64,000 bases of DNA from Planococcus wigleyi. Lineage in GTDB: Bacteria > Bacillota > Bacilli > Bacillales_A > Planococcaceae. The translations under genes were made by a program, and so were the position numbers. Below, piece after piece: positions 41,159 to 49,860 of the stretch. The notes beneath the pieces were generated by a model. It made no database searches. It was not told where the DNA came from and saw only the letters and a list, made by a program, of their open reading frames with translations. Numbering within the stretch: position 1 is the stretch's first letter; the number at the start of each line of letters is the position of its first letter. The stretch covers positions 281,399 through 345,398 of the forward strand of contig NZ_JACSPU010000005.1 of NCBI RefSeq assembly GCF_014836985.1, in the 5' to 3' direction.

Positions 41159-42879
41159 GCGATCTCCTCCTCTGACAATTGGGATAAGGCGATTTCACGG
41201 TAAACTTCATTGGATTTCAACAGTTCTTCGTGTGTGCCCATGCCCACCATTTTTCCTTTTTCCAAAACAATGATGCGGTCCGCATCGACGACGGTGCTGA
41301 CGCGCTGTGCCACCAATAGGACTGTAGCGTTTCGCGTTTCGTCTTTTAATGCTCTGCGCAGCTTGGCATCTGTCTTGAAGTCGAGCGCCGAGAAACTGTC
41401 ATCGAAAATATAGAGATCCGGCTTGCGGATCAATGCACGGGCAATCGACAGGCGCTGCTTCTGTCCGCCTGACAGATTGGAACCTCCCTGCTCGATTTCA
41501 GCTGCGTAGCCGCCTTTGATTTGATCGATAAACTCTGTCGCTTGCGCAATGCTTGCCGCGTGTTCCATTTCCGCTTGCGTGGCGTCTTGTTTGCCGAAGC
41601 GGATATTGTCCGCAATGGTCCCGGTGAAAAGAACCGATTTCTGTGGCACAAAGCCGATTTTCGAACGGATTTCCTGTTGCGAAGCTTCGCGGATATCGAC
41701 GCCGTTGACGCGGATGGTTCCGCTCTTGACATCATAAAAGCGCGGCACCAGATTGACCAGCGTCGACTTGCCGGAGCCCGTCCCGCCGATCAAGGCGGTG
41801 ATTTCTCCCGGTTTGGCGGTGAAGCTGATGTTCGACAGCGCCGGTTCTTCCGCTCCCGGATAATAGAAAGTGACATCTTCGAACTCCAGCGTGCCCCGTG
41901 CACGGTCCGCTTTGGCGGTGCCGTCGTCCGCGAACGCCGGTTTCATTTCCAATACTTCGTTGATGCGCTTCGCCGATACCGCTGCACGCGGAACCATGAC
42001 GAACATGAACGAAGCCATGACCAATGCGAACATGATCATCATGACGTATTGGATAAAGGCCATCAGATCCCCGATTTGCATGGCGCCGTTGTTGATGCGG
42101 ATACCCCCGAACCAGATGACAGCGACGACGGTCATGTTCATGACCAACATCATCACCGGCATCAGGAAAGCCATGACTTTATTGACTTTAATGGAAACAT
42201 CGGCCAATTCACGGTTGGCTTTTTGAAGGCGTTCCTTTTCTTCCGGCTCGCGGTTAAAAGCGCGGATGACACGAATGCCCGTCAGGTTTTCACGCACCAC
42301 CAGGTTCAAGCCGTCCAAACGTTTTTGGACTTCCTGGAATAAAGGCATTCCGTATTTCAAGATCAACAAGATCGCAATGGCCAATACCGGCATCGCGCCG
42401 ATGATGACCAGCGACAATTGTGCGTCTTTCGAAACCGCCATAATGACGCCGCCGACCAGCATGATCGGCGCGCTGATGACCATGCGCAGCATCATGATGA
42501 CCACTTGCTGCACCTGGGTGATATCGTTTGTGGTGCGTGTGATCAGTGAAGCCGTTCCCACTTCATCGAATTCCTGCAGTGAAAACTGGCTGACGTGTTT
42601 AAAGACTTTCTGCCGCAAATCGCGTCCGAGCCCCATCGCCGCTTGTGACGAATAAAAACTGGCAAAGACCGCAGCGACAGCACCGATTGCCGAAACCAGC
42701 AGCATCCAGCCGCCGATCCGCCATATATACGGAATGTCCCCTTTAACGACGCCGTTGTCGATGATGTCCGCCATCAAGGTCGGCAAGAATAGTTCTGCCA
42801 TCGATTGGCCGAATACCAGCAACACGACTGCCAGCACAACCCATTTATACGGATTGAGGTTTTTCAGGATTTTAATCAT
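41155..42879 (-). CDS. ABC exporter half-transporter (degenerate-site subunit)
   Basis: 574 residues with six membrane helices (about 15-300) and a nucleotide-binding domain. Walker A is GGTGSGKST and the signature LSGGQKQR is canonical. Walker B ends LYIFDDSFSALD, so Asp replaces the catalytic Glu, and the H-loop position has Gln (VAQRVST). This is the pattern of the TM287/BmrC-like partner in asymmetric heterodimeric exporters, in which one ATP site is degenerate. It is the first ABC gene of the MarR-ABC-ABC operon and overlaps the MarR gene by four bases. Confidence 0.93.
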   Translation of the reverse strand: MIKILKNLNPYKWVVLAVVLLVFGQSMAELFLPTLMADIIDNGVVKGDIPYIWRIGGWMLLVSAIGAVAAVFASFYSSQAAMGLGRDLRQKVFKHVSQFSLQEFDEVGTASLITRTTNDITQVQQVVIMMLRMVISAPIMLVGGVIMAVSKDAQLSLVIIGAMPVLAIAILLILKYGMPLFQEVQKRLDGLNLVVRENLTGIRVIRAFNREPEEKERLQKANRELADVSIKVNKVMAFLMPVMMLVMNMTVVAVIWFGGIRINNGAMQIGDLMAFIQYVMMIMFALVMASFMFVMVPRAAVSAKRINEVLEMKPAFADDGTAKADRARGTLEFEDVTFYYPGAEEPALSNISFTAKPGEITALIGGTGSGKSTLVNLVPRFYDVKSGTIRVNGVDIREASQQEIRSKIGFVPQKSVLFTGTIADNIRFGKQDATQAEMEHAASIAQATEFIDQIKGGYAAEIEQGGSNLSGGQKQRLSIARALIRKPDLYIFDDSFSALDFKTDAKLRRALKDETRNATVLLVAQRVSTVVDADRIIVLEKGKMVGMGTHEELLKSNEVYREIALSQLSEEEIA

Positions 42880-43349
42880 TTCGTTGCCACCTCTAATTCC
42901 ACTTCTTTTAAATACGTCGAAATTTTTTGGTGCGCGCGAAGCAGTTCTTTTACCTGCTCGTCCGTAAACTGTTCACTGGCCGCTTTGAACACCTGATGCA
43001 GGCCATCTTCCTGAAGATGAAGTTCCTCCACCAACGCCTGGCCTTTCGGGCTGAGTGCCAGCAAGGTTTCACGGCGGTTGTCCTCGACTTGCCGGCGGTC
43101 AAGATAGCCTTCTTTGACTAGTCCATCCACCGCCTGGCTCAACGTACTTTTCGGCAGGAACGTCTTTTCCCCAATATTTTTCTGGGTCATTTCCTTGCAG
43201 CTGATGATCGTCATCAAAATCGAATATTGCGGAATCGACAGCCCTTTTTCCACTGCCGACTTTTGAATGAAGCGCACCATATTTTTCTGTACATGGGCAA
43301 ATGACAGCATCAATTGCATATACGCATCCATTTCTTTGTTCTCATTCAT
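42876..43349 (-). CDS. MarR-family regulator of the ABC exporter
   Basis: 157 residues with the MarR fold: helix-turn-helix QKNIGEKTFLPKSTLSQAVDGL and the wing VEDNRRETLLALSPKGQ, flanked by long dimerisation helices. It is the first gene of the operon and overlaps the ABC gene by four bases. In LmrR- and MarR-type multidrug operons the regulator represses its own operon until an exported compound binds. A palindrome, GTTCC-AAAT-GGAAC, lies 29 bp upstream of the start codon and is the likely operator. Confidence 0.9.
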   Translation of the reverse strand: MNENKEMDAYMQLMLSFAHVQKNMVRFIQKSAVEKGLSIPQYSILMTIISCKEMTQKNIGEKTFLPKSTLSQAVDGLVKEGYLDRRQVEDNRRETLLALSPKGQALVEELHLQEDGLHQVFKAASEQFTDEQVKELLRAHQKISTYLKEVELEVATK

Positions 43350-43377
43350 CTATAGCACCTTCCTTCATTTCCGAACC

Positions 43378-43391
43378 GTTCCAAATGGAAC
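43378..43391. promoter_or_regulatory. Candidate MarR operator of the exporter operon
   Basis: GTTCCAAATGGAAC is a palindrome with 5-bp arms and a 4-base centre, 29 bp before the MarR start codon and near a TAATGAT -10-like hexamer on the minus strand. Repression by the downstream MarR protein is inferred. Confidence 0.45.
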
Positions 43392-43471
43392 TATCATTAC
43401 ATATCCTATAAGCTACTCCGATTGGTCCGGTCCGTCAACTTTGGAGTACCGGCTTTTATGGCAATAAAAAA

Positions 43472-43492
43472 CATCTCCAACAAGCGGAGATG
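43472..43492 (-). terminator. Terminator of the sigma-like gene
   Basis: CATCTCC (43472-43478) pairs with GGAGATG (43486-43492), followed on the minus strand by TTTTTTATT. It lies just past the stop at 43501 and upstream of the exporter promoter. Confidence 0.8.
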
Positions 43493-43500
43493 CGACTGCT

Positions 43501-43770
43501 TCAAGAACATATTTTTATGGTGGATTTGGCGCTATGCGAATGGCAACAGTCAATGAGCTGCGCCAGCAGTTTGCGGTTCTGCATAAAGTTTCTCGGCTCG
43601 TTCCAAACCGTGTGAAACACCTGAGCGACAAGCTGCTCACAGACGGACGAGTCTGAATCGGCTTGGCGTGCAATGTTCCATAAGATCCGGTGGTAGCGGT
43701 CATACAAATCGGACAGCGCCTGTTGTTCCCGGTTCAGTATGCCCATCATTAATTTCTCGTCTATGGTCAA
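43501..43770 (-). CDS. Truncated sigma-70-like protein (region 2 only)
   Basis: 89 residues from TTG 43768-43770, after GGAGGGGGTGA. The sequence LYDRYHRILWNIARQ, CEQLVAQVFHTVWNEPRNF and KLLAQLIDCCHSH aligns with region 2 of ECF-type sigma factors (LYDRYAPLLYxLA, AEDVLQEVFLxVW, LxAWLLTIARN). Region 4, which would bind the -35 element, is missing: the protein stops soon after region 2. The gene has its own ribosome site and terminator, so it is either a degraded sigma factor or a small regulator that keeps only the core-polymerase-binding part. No anti-sigma gene is adjacent. Confidence 0.7.
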   Translation of the reverse strand: MTIDEKLMMGILNREQQALSDLYDRYHRILWNIARQADSDSSVCEQLVAQVFHTVWNEPRNFMQNRKLLAQLIDCCHSHSAKSTIKICS

Positions 43771-43863
43771 TTTGTCACCCCCTCCTCTGCCATTGCCTTT
43801 AGGCAATCGTCCTAAACCCAACTATCTCGAAATAAAGGCATTTTTTTAAAATAAAATAGAAAA

Positions 43864-43900
43864 CACCAGAAAATTCCGCCTTTCGCAGAGTTTTCTAGTG
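43864..43900 (-). terminator. Terminator of the yfhF-like gene
   Basis: CACCAGAAAATTCCGC (43864-43879) pairs with GCAGAGTTTTCTAGTG (43885-43900) with two non-Watson-Crick positions, followed by TTTTCTATTTTATTTT on the minus strand. Confidence 0.75.
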
Positions 43901-43917
43901 CTATCGGTCTATCTCAT

Positions 43918-44805
43918 TTAATTGTTCAAAATGTTTTCCAACGCTTTATCGAGCGTCGGGTAGGTAAAACGAAATCCAGCCTGCTGCAGCCGCTCCGGCA
44001 AAATCCAGCGGCTTTTCAAGATCAATTCCGGTTCTGTCCCAATAACCACTGCGCCTATTCCCAGCATCCACTTGGTTGCCGGCAAAGCAAACTTCCGGTC
44101 CATCGTTAGCCGCAATTGCTTCATCAGTTCGCGATTGGTGACAGGTTCCGGCGACGTGGTATTGATGACGCCGCTGATGTTTTCATTGTCACGTATAAAC
44201 AGGATGATGCGATAAACATCTTCAAGATGAATCCAGCTGAACATTTGACGTCCGTTGCCTTGCTTGCCCCCAAGTCCGAAGCGCACCAAGTTTTCGTATG
44301 GCGGCATGACACCGCCGTCTTTGCCGAGAACAATCGACAGACGCAATGCCGCTTGCCGTGTATTCGGCAGCTTGAACGTGAAAAACGCCTGCTCCCACGC
44401 TTTGCCGACCTCCACCGAAAAGCCGCTGCCGAATTCCCCATTCGCTTCGGTCATCGGCCGGTCTTCCGCATGGCGGTAGATCGTCGACGTACTGGAATTA
44501 ATCCAAAGCGGAGGCGGATTGTCACAAGCCAGAATCGCGGTTCCCAATGCTTCCGTCGTCTCCATCCGCGAATCGAAAATCTCGCGCTTATTCGCTTCGG
44601 TATACCGGCAGTTCACCGATTTCCCCGCCAAATTGATCACCATCTCAGCGCCTTCCAACGCGTTGACGATTCCGGTATGGTTGCTCCAATTCAAATGGCC
44701 GGGCTGCCGTGAAATAATGACAACCTGATACCCCTGGTCTGTGAATTTCTGTTCCAAATACTGTCCGACAAATCCGGTGCCTCCAGCCAATACGATCTTC
44801 TTCAT
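43918..44805 (-). CDS. yfhF: NAD-dependent epimerase-like protein, TIGR01777/YfhF family
   Basis: 295 residues from ATG 44803-44805; an ATG four codons earlier has no ribosome site. The N-terminal Rossmann motif KKIVLAGGTGFVGQYL binds NAD(P). Also present are VINLAGKSVNCRYTEANK, NSSTSTIYRHAEDRP and LRLSIVLGKDGGVMPPYENLVRFGLGGKQGNGRQMFSWIHLED as separate conserved blocks (each given only as landmarks near residues 58, 105 and 155-200). The C-terminal part is the DUF1731 domain (about 240-290). The family is conserved across bacteria, with SulA/YfcH/YfhF names, but the reaction is not known. It is a single minus-strand gene with its own terminator. Confidence 0.9.
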   Translation of the reverse strand: MKKIVLAGGTGFVGQYLEQKFTDQGYQVVIISRQPGHLNWSNHTGIVNALEGAEMVINLAGKSVNCRYTEANKREIFDSRMETTEALGTAILACDNPPPLWINSSTSTIYRHAEDRPMTEANGEFGSGFSVEVGKAWEQAFFTFKLPNTRQAALRLSIVLGKDGGVMPPYENLVRFGLGGKQGNGRQMFSWIHLEDVYRIILFIRDNENISGVINTTSPEPVTNRELMKQLRLTMDRKFALPATKWMLGIGAVVIGTEPELILKSRWILPERLQQAGFRFTYPTLDKALENILNN

Positions 44806-44872
44806 CCAATCACCCATTTTCTGTAAGTTGGTCTCAAGCTACTTGACGCTTTAGTGGAATAAAAGATGCGCC

Positions 44873-45319
44873 TCAGCCAAATTCTTTTTGGTGTTTCTTT
44901 TTGCGCTTCAAGTAATCTTCATCTTCACGGATTTCGTCCCATCGTTTTTTGAAAATCGCCGCCGATTCCGCCTTCACCGGATCGATTTCCCGCTCCTTGA
45001 TGCTGCCGTCTTCATTGTATTTGCGGCCGCCTTTGTAATTGGTGTAGCGGCGCGCCCGCGTATAGCCCATCTGAATGAACTTGCGCGCCATGTCCATTCC
45101 CACAAAATCATCCTGCTTGCGGTAGTCCTCGAACATTTCCGAAATCTTATCGCACGATTCCTGCGCAATTTCCGGCGTCTTGAAACGCCAATGCGGCAAA
45201 ATTTCACTCTTATACGGCTCCACCAGCAACACCCCTTGCTCGCCTTTTCCCACACGATACAGCTCAGGATGTTTCCGCAAATCCAAGTTTTTGTAATCCA
45301 AATCATAATCAAACGCCAC
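44873..45319 (-). CDS. DUF4385-family protein
   Basis: 148 residues from GTG 45317-45319, nine bases after AAAGGAG. The open frame continues 44 codons upstream only because it runs into the adjacent 21-bp array. The sequence FDYDLDYKNLDLRKHPELYR, GEQGVLLVEPYKSEILPHWRF and QMGYTRARRYTNYKGGRKY is typical of small DUF4385 proteins, whose function is unknown. The C-terminus is strongly basic (KRKKKHQKEFG). It lies between YfhF and a large repeat array; no operon partner is obvious. Confidence 0.82.
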   Translation of the reverse strand: MAFDYDLDYKNLDLRKHPELYRVGKGEQGVLLVEPYKSEILPHWRFKTPEIAQESCDKISEMFEDYRKQDDFVGMDMARKFIQMGYTRARRYTNYKGGRKYNEDGSIKEREIDPVKAESAAIFKKRWDEIREDEDYLKRKKKHQKEFG

Positions 45320-45408
45320 GTTGATCGACTCCTTTATACTGATTGCTTTGTTAGAGTTATACCCTTGATTGGGGTGGGTGAATCCATAGGAAGTGAAGCG
45401 CTGAGTCT

Positions 45409-46272
45409 TTGTGTGGAGAGTGGGATTGCGGTAGAAATGGGGGTTGTTCATGTAGAAAGCTCAACTTGTTATGTAGCGACACAAGTTGTGCGGGTAGAAA
45501 ACCGGTATCCTCCTGTAAAAAGTGGCGATCCCGGTAGAAATGAAGATTGTTCATATAAAAAGCTCCACTTGTCATGTAGCGACGCGAGTTGTGCGGGTAG
45601 AAAACCGGTATCCTCCTGTAAAGAGTGGCGACCCCGGTAGAAATGAAGATTGGTCATGTAGAAAGCTCCACTAGTCATGTAGCGGCGCGAGTTGTGCGGG
45701 TAGAAAACCGGTATCCACCTGTAAAGAGTGGCGACCCCGGTAGAAACCCCGATTGTTCATGTAGAAAGCTCCACTAGTCATGTAGCGGCACAAGTTGTGC
45801 AGGTAGAAATCCAATATCCTTCTGTAGAGAGTGGCGACCCTGGTAGAAACGCCGATTGTTCATGTAGAAAGCTCCACTTGTCATGTAGCGGCGCGAGTTG
45901 TGCAGGTAGAAATCCAATATCCTCCTGTAGAGAGTGGCGACCCCGGTAGAAACCCCGATTGTTCATATAAAAAGCTCAACTTGTCATGTAGCGACGCGAG
46001 TTGTGCGGGTAGAAAACCGATATCCTCCTGTAGAGAGTGGCGACCCCGGTAGAAACCCCGATTGTTCATGTAGAAAGCTCAACTTGTCATGTAGTAAAAC
46101 AAGTTGTGCGGGTAGAAAACCGGTATCCTCCTGTAAAAAGTGGTGACCCCGGTAGAAACCCAGATTGTTCATATAAAAAGCTCAACTTGTCATGTAGCGG
46201 CGCGAGTTGTGCGGGTAGAAAACCGGTATCCTCCTGTAAAAAGTGGCGATCCCGGTAGAAACCCATCCCTCC
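45409..46272 (+). repeat. 21/19-bp higher-order array with 103-bp period (family 1, copy 2, longest)
   Basis: Equivalent units start at 45428, 45531, 45634, 45737, 45840, 45943, 46046, 46149 and 46252, each exactly 103 bp apart, giving eight full blocks. Each block has five units: CCGGTAGAAACCCCGATTG(TT), CATGTAGAAAGCTCAACTT(GT), CATGTAGCGACGCGAGTT(GTG), CGGGTAGAAAACCGGTAT(CCT), each 21 bp, and the 19-bp unit CCTGTAGAGAGTGGCGACC. The array lies between the DUF4385 gene start and the terminator of the glucosidase operon. Confidence 0.95.
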
Positions 46273-46286
46273 TATAAAAACAAAAA

Positions 46287-46347
46287 ACCAGAGAAAACCT
46301 CCACGGTTTCCTCCGGTCTTTATCGTCGGGGGCGTTTTTCAGCCCCC
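46287..46347 (-). terminator. Double hairpin terminating the maltodextrin operon
   Basis: GGGGGC (46328-46333) pairs with GCCCCC (46342-46347), and further on ACCAGAGAAAACC (46287-46299) pairs with GGTTTCCTCCGGT (46305-46317) with two imperfect positions, followed by TTTTTTG on the minus strand. It lies just past the stop at 46360 and ends where the repeat array begins. Confidence 0.75.
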
Positions 46348-46359
46348 TGGTCTTATCCA

Positions 46360-48000
46360 TTATCCATTCAGGTTTGTATCTTTTGGGATTTTGTAGACAC
46401 GCGCTTCATATGGAAGCAATTGCGCGGGGTCGATGCTTTGGTGATTGGCCAGAAGCAGTGTGGAATCTTCTGGATCCACTGCGCATAAGACCGCATGCTG
46501 AGCAAGGTTCGTTACGACTAATACCTTGTCGTCTTCATTTTCGCGTGTATAGGCAAACACGGAGTCGTGGTTCATGTCCACCAGCTGGTAATCGCCGTAG
46601 ACGAATACATCCATGTTTTTGCGCAGCCAAATCATCTGTTTGTAAAAAGACAGTACCGAATGCGGATCGTTTTCCTGCGCTTCGACATTCAGCCATTCGT
46701 AATTCGGATTGACGCCCATCCATGGCAAAACGTCCGAGAAGCCGGCGTGGTTGCTGCTGTTCCATTGCATCGGTGTGCGGGAATGGTCACGGCTGGTCGC
46801 ACGCAAAACGGTCATGATGGCATCATGTTCCATTCCGCTTTCTTTCTTATGGAAATACAGATTATGTGTATGGACGTCATCAAAATGATCGAGTTCTTCA
46901 AACGGCGCATTCGTCATGCCGATTTCCTGGCCCTGGTAGATGAACGGTGTCCCTTGCATGAAGAAATACATGCAGCCGAGTGCCGTCGCGCTTTCACGCC
47001 AGTACGACTGGTCGTTGCCCCAAGTCGAAACGATGCGCGGCCGGTCATGGTTTTCGATGAATAAAGCATTCCAGCCATTGCCGTTCACTTTTTCCTGCCA
47101 TTTGCTGAGGACTGTCTTCAATTCCGGGACGTTGACACCATTGCGTACTTCGGTGTTCCACAAGCCGATGTCTTCAAACTGAAAAATCATATTGAACTTG
47201 CCATTCTCAGGACTGACCCAATCGTGGATTTCATCCGCTGAAACGCCGTTCGCTTCACCGACTGTCATGATGTCGTGTTTGCTGAAGGTTTCATCGTATA
47301 ATTCCTGAAGCAGCGGTTGGATGCCATCGACATTCATCATCTTTTCCCATGAAGGCACAAAGAGGTGACCGTCCAGATCCGGAACGTTCGAGTACTCTTT
47401 TTTGATGTGGCTGATGGCGTCCACGCGGAATCCGTCGATGCCTTTCGCTACCCACCAATTAATCATTTTAAAAAGTTCATTGCGGACTTCCGGGTTTTCC
47501 CAGTTTAAATCAGGCTGTTTTTTCGAAAAGACATGCAAGTAATACTGGCCGGTCTTTTCGTCGTATTCCCAAGCCGGCCCACCGAAGATGCTTTCCCAGT
47601 TGAGCGGCTCATCACGCCAGACATACCAATCACGCTTCGGATTGTGGCGGGAGGAGCGCGATTCCACAAACCAAGGATGTTCATCGCTCGTGTGGTTGAT
47701 CACCAAATCGATGATCAATTTCATGCCACGCGTGTGCACTTCTTCCAGCAGGCGGTCGAAATCCTCCATGGTTCCGAAATCTTCCAAAATGGCCTGGTAA
47801 TCGCTGATGTCGTAGCCATTGTCGTCATTCGGCGATTTGTACATCGGACATACCCAAATCACATCGATGCCCAATTCTTTCAAGTAATCCAATTTGCTTG
47901 TGATGCCGTTGATGTCGCCCAGGCCATTGCCGTCAGAATCCATGAAGCTGCGCGGATAAACCTGATAGACGACTGCTTCTTTCCACCATTTTTTATTCAT
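46360..48000 (-). CDS. GH13 alpha-glucosidase (alpha-1,4-type residue at the specificity site)
   Basis: 546 residues, start ATG after GAGAGGG. It is a complete GH13 subfamily 31-type enzyme with conserved regions DLVINHTSDEHPW, GFRVDAISH (nucleophile Asp194), TVGEANG (acid/base Glu) and IENHDRPR. In this subfamily the residue after the nucleophile helps set linkage preference: Val in oligo-1,6-glucosidases, Ala or Thr in maltases. Here it is Ala195, which suggests alpha-1,4 activity on maltose and maltodextrins. It is cytoplasmic, without a signal peptide, and is the last gene after the LacI repressor in the ABC operon. Confidence 0.93.
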   Translation of the reverse strand: MNKKWWKEAVVYQVYPRSFMDSDGNGLGDINGITSKLDYLKELGIDVIWVCPMYKSPNDDNGYDISDYQAILEDFGTMEDFDRLLEEVHTRGMKLIIDLVINHTSDEHPWFVESRSSRHNPKRDWYVWRDEPLNWESIFGGPAWEYDEKTGQYYLHVFSKKQPDLNWENPEVRNELFKMINWWVAKGIDGFRVDAISHIKKEYSNVPDLDGHLFVPSWEKMMNVDGIQPLLQELYDETFSKHDIMTVGEANGVSADEIHDWVSPENGKFNMIFQFEDIGLWNTEVRNGVNVPELKTVLSKWQEKVNGNGWNALFIENHDRPRIVSTWGNDQSYWRESATALGCMYFFMQGTPFIYQGQEIGMTNAPFEELDHFDDVHTHNLYFHKKESGMEHDAIMTVLRATSRDHSRTPMQWNSSNHAGFSDVLPWMGVNPNYEWLNVEAQENDPHSVLSFYKQMIWLRKNMDVFVYGDYQLVDMNHDSVFAYTRENEDDKVLVVTNLAQHAVLCAVDPEDSTLLLANHQSIDPAQLLPYEARVYKIPKDTNLNG

Positions 48001-48012
48001 ATCCGATCCCTC

Positions 48013-49032
48013 TCAAAGACGGCGGCAAGATCCTCTTTCAATCAGCCGGGATGAAACCACGACTTGCTTTGGAGGCACCGATTCGTCCGTTATTTTCTCT
48101 AATACCAATTCCGCTGCATGCAGCCCGAGTTCATAAATGGAAATGTCTACGGTGCTGAGCGGCGGCTTTAAATGTTTTGAAATGGCGTGGTTGTTGAAAC
48201 CGATGATGGAAATGTCTTCGGGCACCCTGATTTGCAGATCCTCAAGGTAGCCGATCACTTCGTATGCGACCATGTCGTCATGCGTGACGATGGCTGTCGG
48301 CGGCACGTCGAGTGCCATCAACTGGCGGATTGCTTCGCGTTCCTTGCCTTGCATGAGTTCCTGGTTCACCGCGTAGGCTTCAACAAAGGGAATGTCGTGT
48401 TGGTCCAGTGCCTGCCGGTAACCTTCCATCCGATCCAGCGAAACGACGAAATCCGTAGCCCCTCCGACAAAAGCAATATGCCGGTGTCCGAGGCCAATCA
48501 GGTATTCCACCGTTTCTTTAGCGTTGTTGATGTTGTCGTTATCGACATACGAAACGGTTTCCGGATCTTTATACGGACGTCCGACTACAGAGAACGGCAA
48601 CCCGCATTGCCCCAAGTATTCCATAACCGGATCGCCGATTTTCGAATACAGCAGGATGATGCCGTCGACTCGTTTTCCTTGTGCCATTTCCACAACTTCC
48701 CTGTGGATTTCTTCCTGTGTAGCGCCTGTCGATAAATACAAGCCATACTGGCTGCCGTGCGCACGTGTTGAAATGCCGCGCAGCACTTCCGGAAAGAAAG
48801 GATTTTGAAATGCCAGTGTCGCCGAATTTTCCATAACGATGCCAAGCGTCTGGCTCTTTTTCGCTACCAGATTGCGGGCCTGGAAATTCGGGAAGTAGCC
48901 CAGTTCTTCCATGACTTCACGGACTTTTTGTTTGGTCTTGCTGCTGATTCGTGGATTATCTGCAATGACACGGGACACAGTGGCCGGCGACACGCCAGCT
49001 TGTTTCGCAACGTCTTTAATCGTGACTGCCAT
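48013..49032 (-). CDS. LacI-family repressor of the maltodextrin operon
   Basis: 339 residues. The N-terminal LacI helix-turn-helix and hinge are VTIKDVAKQAGVSPATVSRV, then KQKVREVMEELGYFPN. The remainder is a periplasmic-binding-protein-like ligand domain (IIGFNNHAISKHLKPPLSTVD). It lies within the operon between the permease and a glucosidase, and resembles MalR regulators that respond to maltose or maltodextrins. Likely operators are the GTTTGCA-containing palindromes at 52163-52177 and 52250-52264; this is inferred. ATG 49032 follows GGGGGC. Confidence 0.92.
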   Translation of the reverse strand: MAVTIKDVAKQAGVSPATVSRVIADNPRISSKTKQKVREVMEELGYFPNFQARNLVAKKSQTLGIVMENSATLAFQNPFFPEVLRGISTRAHGSQYGLYLSTGATQEEIHREVVEMAQGKRVDGIILLYSKIGDPVMEYLGQCGLPFSVVGRPYKDPETVSYVDNDNINNAKETVEYLIGLGHRHIAFVGGATDFVVSLDRMEGYRQALDQHDIPFVEAYAVNQELMQGKEREAIRQLMALDVPPTAIVTHDDMVAYEVIGYLEDLQIRVPEDISIIGFNNHAISKHLKPPLSTVDISIYELGLHAAELVLEKITDESVPPKQVVVSSRLIERGSCRRL

Positions 49033-49044
49033 GATGCTGCCCCC

Positions 49045-49860
49045 TTATTTTACTGCTCCATCCGATACGCCTTTGATGATTTCACGTTGTGCAATAAAGT
49101 AGAAAATGATGACCGGAATGATGGCGAGCGTCAAGCCCGCAAGTGCCAGATGCCATTGTTTCGTATATTCTCCGAAGAAAAAGAACATCTTCAATGGGAT
49201 CGTCTCGCTTCCCGGAGTGTTGATGACCAATGAAGGCAATAAGTAATCGTTCCAGATCCAGATAATGTTCAGGATCGCCACCGTCACCGTGATCGGCTTC
49301 AGGATCGGGAAGATGATGTACCAGAATACTTGCCAGCGGTTGGCTCCGTCGATTGTTGCTGCTTCATCCAGCGAGCGCGAAACATTGTTCAAGGCGCCGT
49401 GATAAAGGAAAATCGATAGGCTTGCACCGAATCCAAGATACATGAAGATCAATCCGCCGCGGTTCAGCATTTCAAATTGGCCAAATACCGTCACGAGCGG
49501 AATCATGACCGACTGGAATGGAATCAACATCGCTGCAACGAATACAAAAAACAGCACCGTGCTGAGTTTGCTTTTCGCACGGGACAGCGCATACGCAGCC
49601 ATCGCAGAGAAGACGATGATCAAAACCACACTGACGATGGTGATCAACAATGAATTGAAAAGCGTACGCATAAAATCAAGCTCTTCGAAAGCGGTGATGT
49701 AATTATCGAAGTTCCATTCTGCCGGCAGGCTGATGGTATCCATGAATATTTCTTTTTTTGATTTGAACGAGTTGACGAACATGAGATAAAAAGGGGCCAG
49801 CCATAAAAGCGCCAATAATCCCCCAAGGACTTCCAGTTTGATATCCCACTTTTTCCGCAT
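49045..49860 (-). CDS. ABC maltodextrin-type permease (MalG type)
   Basis: 271 residues with six predicted helices. The EAA loop is LDEAATIDGANRWQVFWYIIFP. It is one half of the CUT1-type channel with the preceding MalF-type gene. Its start ATG shares a base with the stop of that gene (TAATG), showing translational coupling. It is followed after 12 bp by the LacI repressor. No ATPase is encoded here, so a shared MsmX-type ATPase elsewhere is expected. Confidence 0.93.
   Translation of the reverse strand: MRKKWDIKLEVLGGLLALLWLAPFYLMFVNSFKSKKEIFMDTISLPAEWNFDNYITAFEELDFMRTLFNSLLITIVSVVLIIVFSAMAAYALSRAKSKLSTVLFFVFVAAMLIPFQSVMIPLVTVFGQFEMLNRGGLIFMYLGFGASLSIFLYHGALNNVSRSLDEAATIDGANRWQVFWYIIFPILKPITVTVAILNIIWIWNDYLLPSLVINTPGSETIPLKMFFFFGEYTKQWHLALAGLTLAIIPVIIFYFIAQREIIKGVSDGAVK

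Noticed and set aside
41521..42342. 273-codon open frame opposite the ABC exporter gene
   Set aside because: Antisense shadow rich in Arg, His and Asp, typical of reversed ABC transporter sequence.
45728..46258. A run of open frames on the plus strand, each about 73 codons with similar peptides, spaced 103 bp
   Set aside because: They are translations of the repeat array. The block length is not a multiple of three, there are no ribosome sites, and similar frames exist on the other strand.
45409..46272. CRISPR array
   Set aside because: The shared core is only about 7-10 bp, units are 21 bp with no unique spacers of constant length, and blocks repeat with their flanks. No cas gene is in the window.
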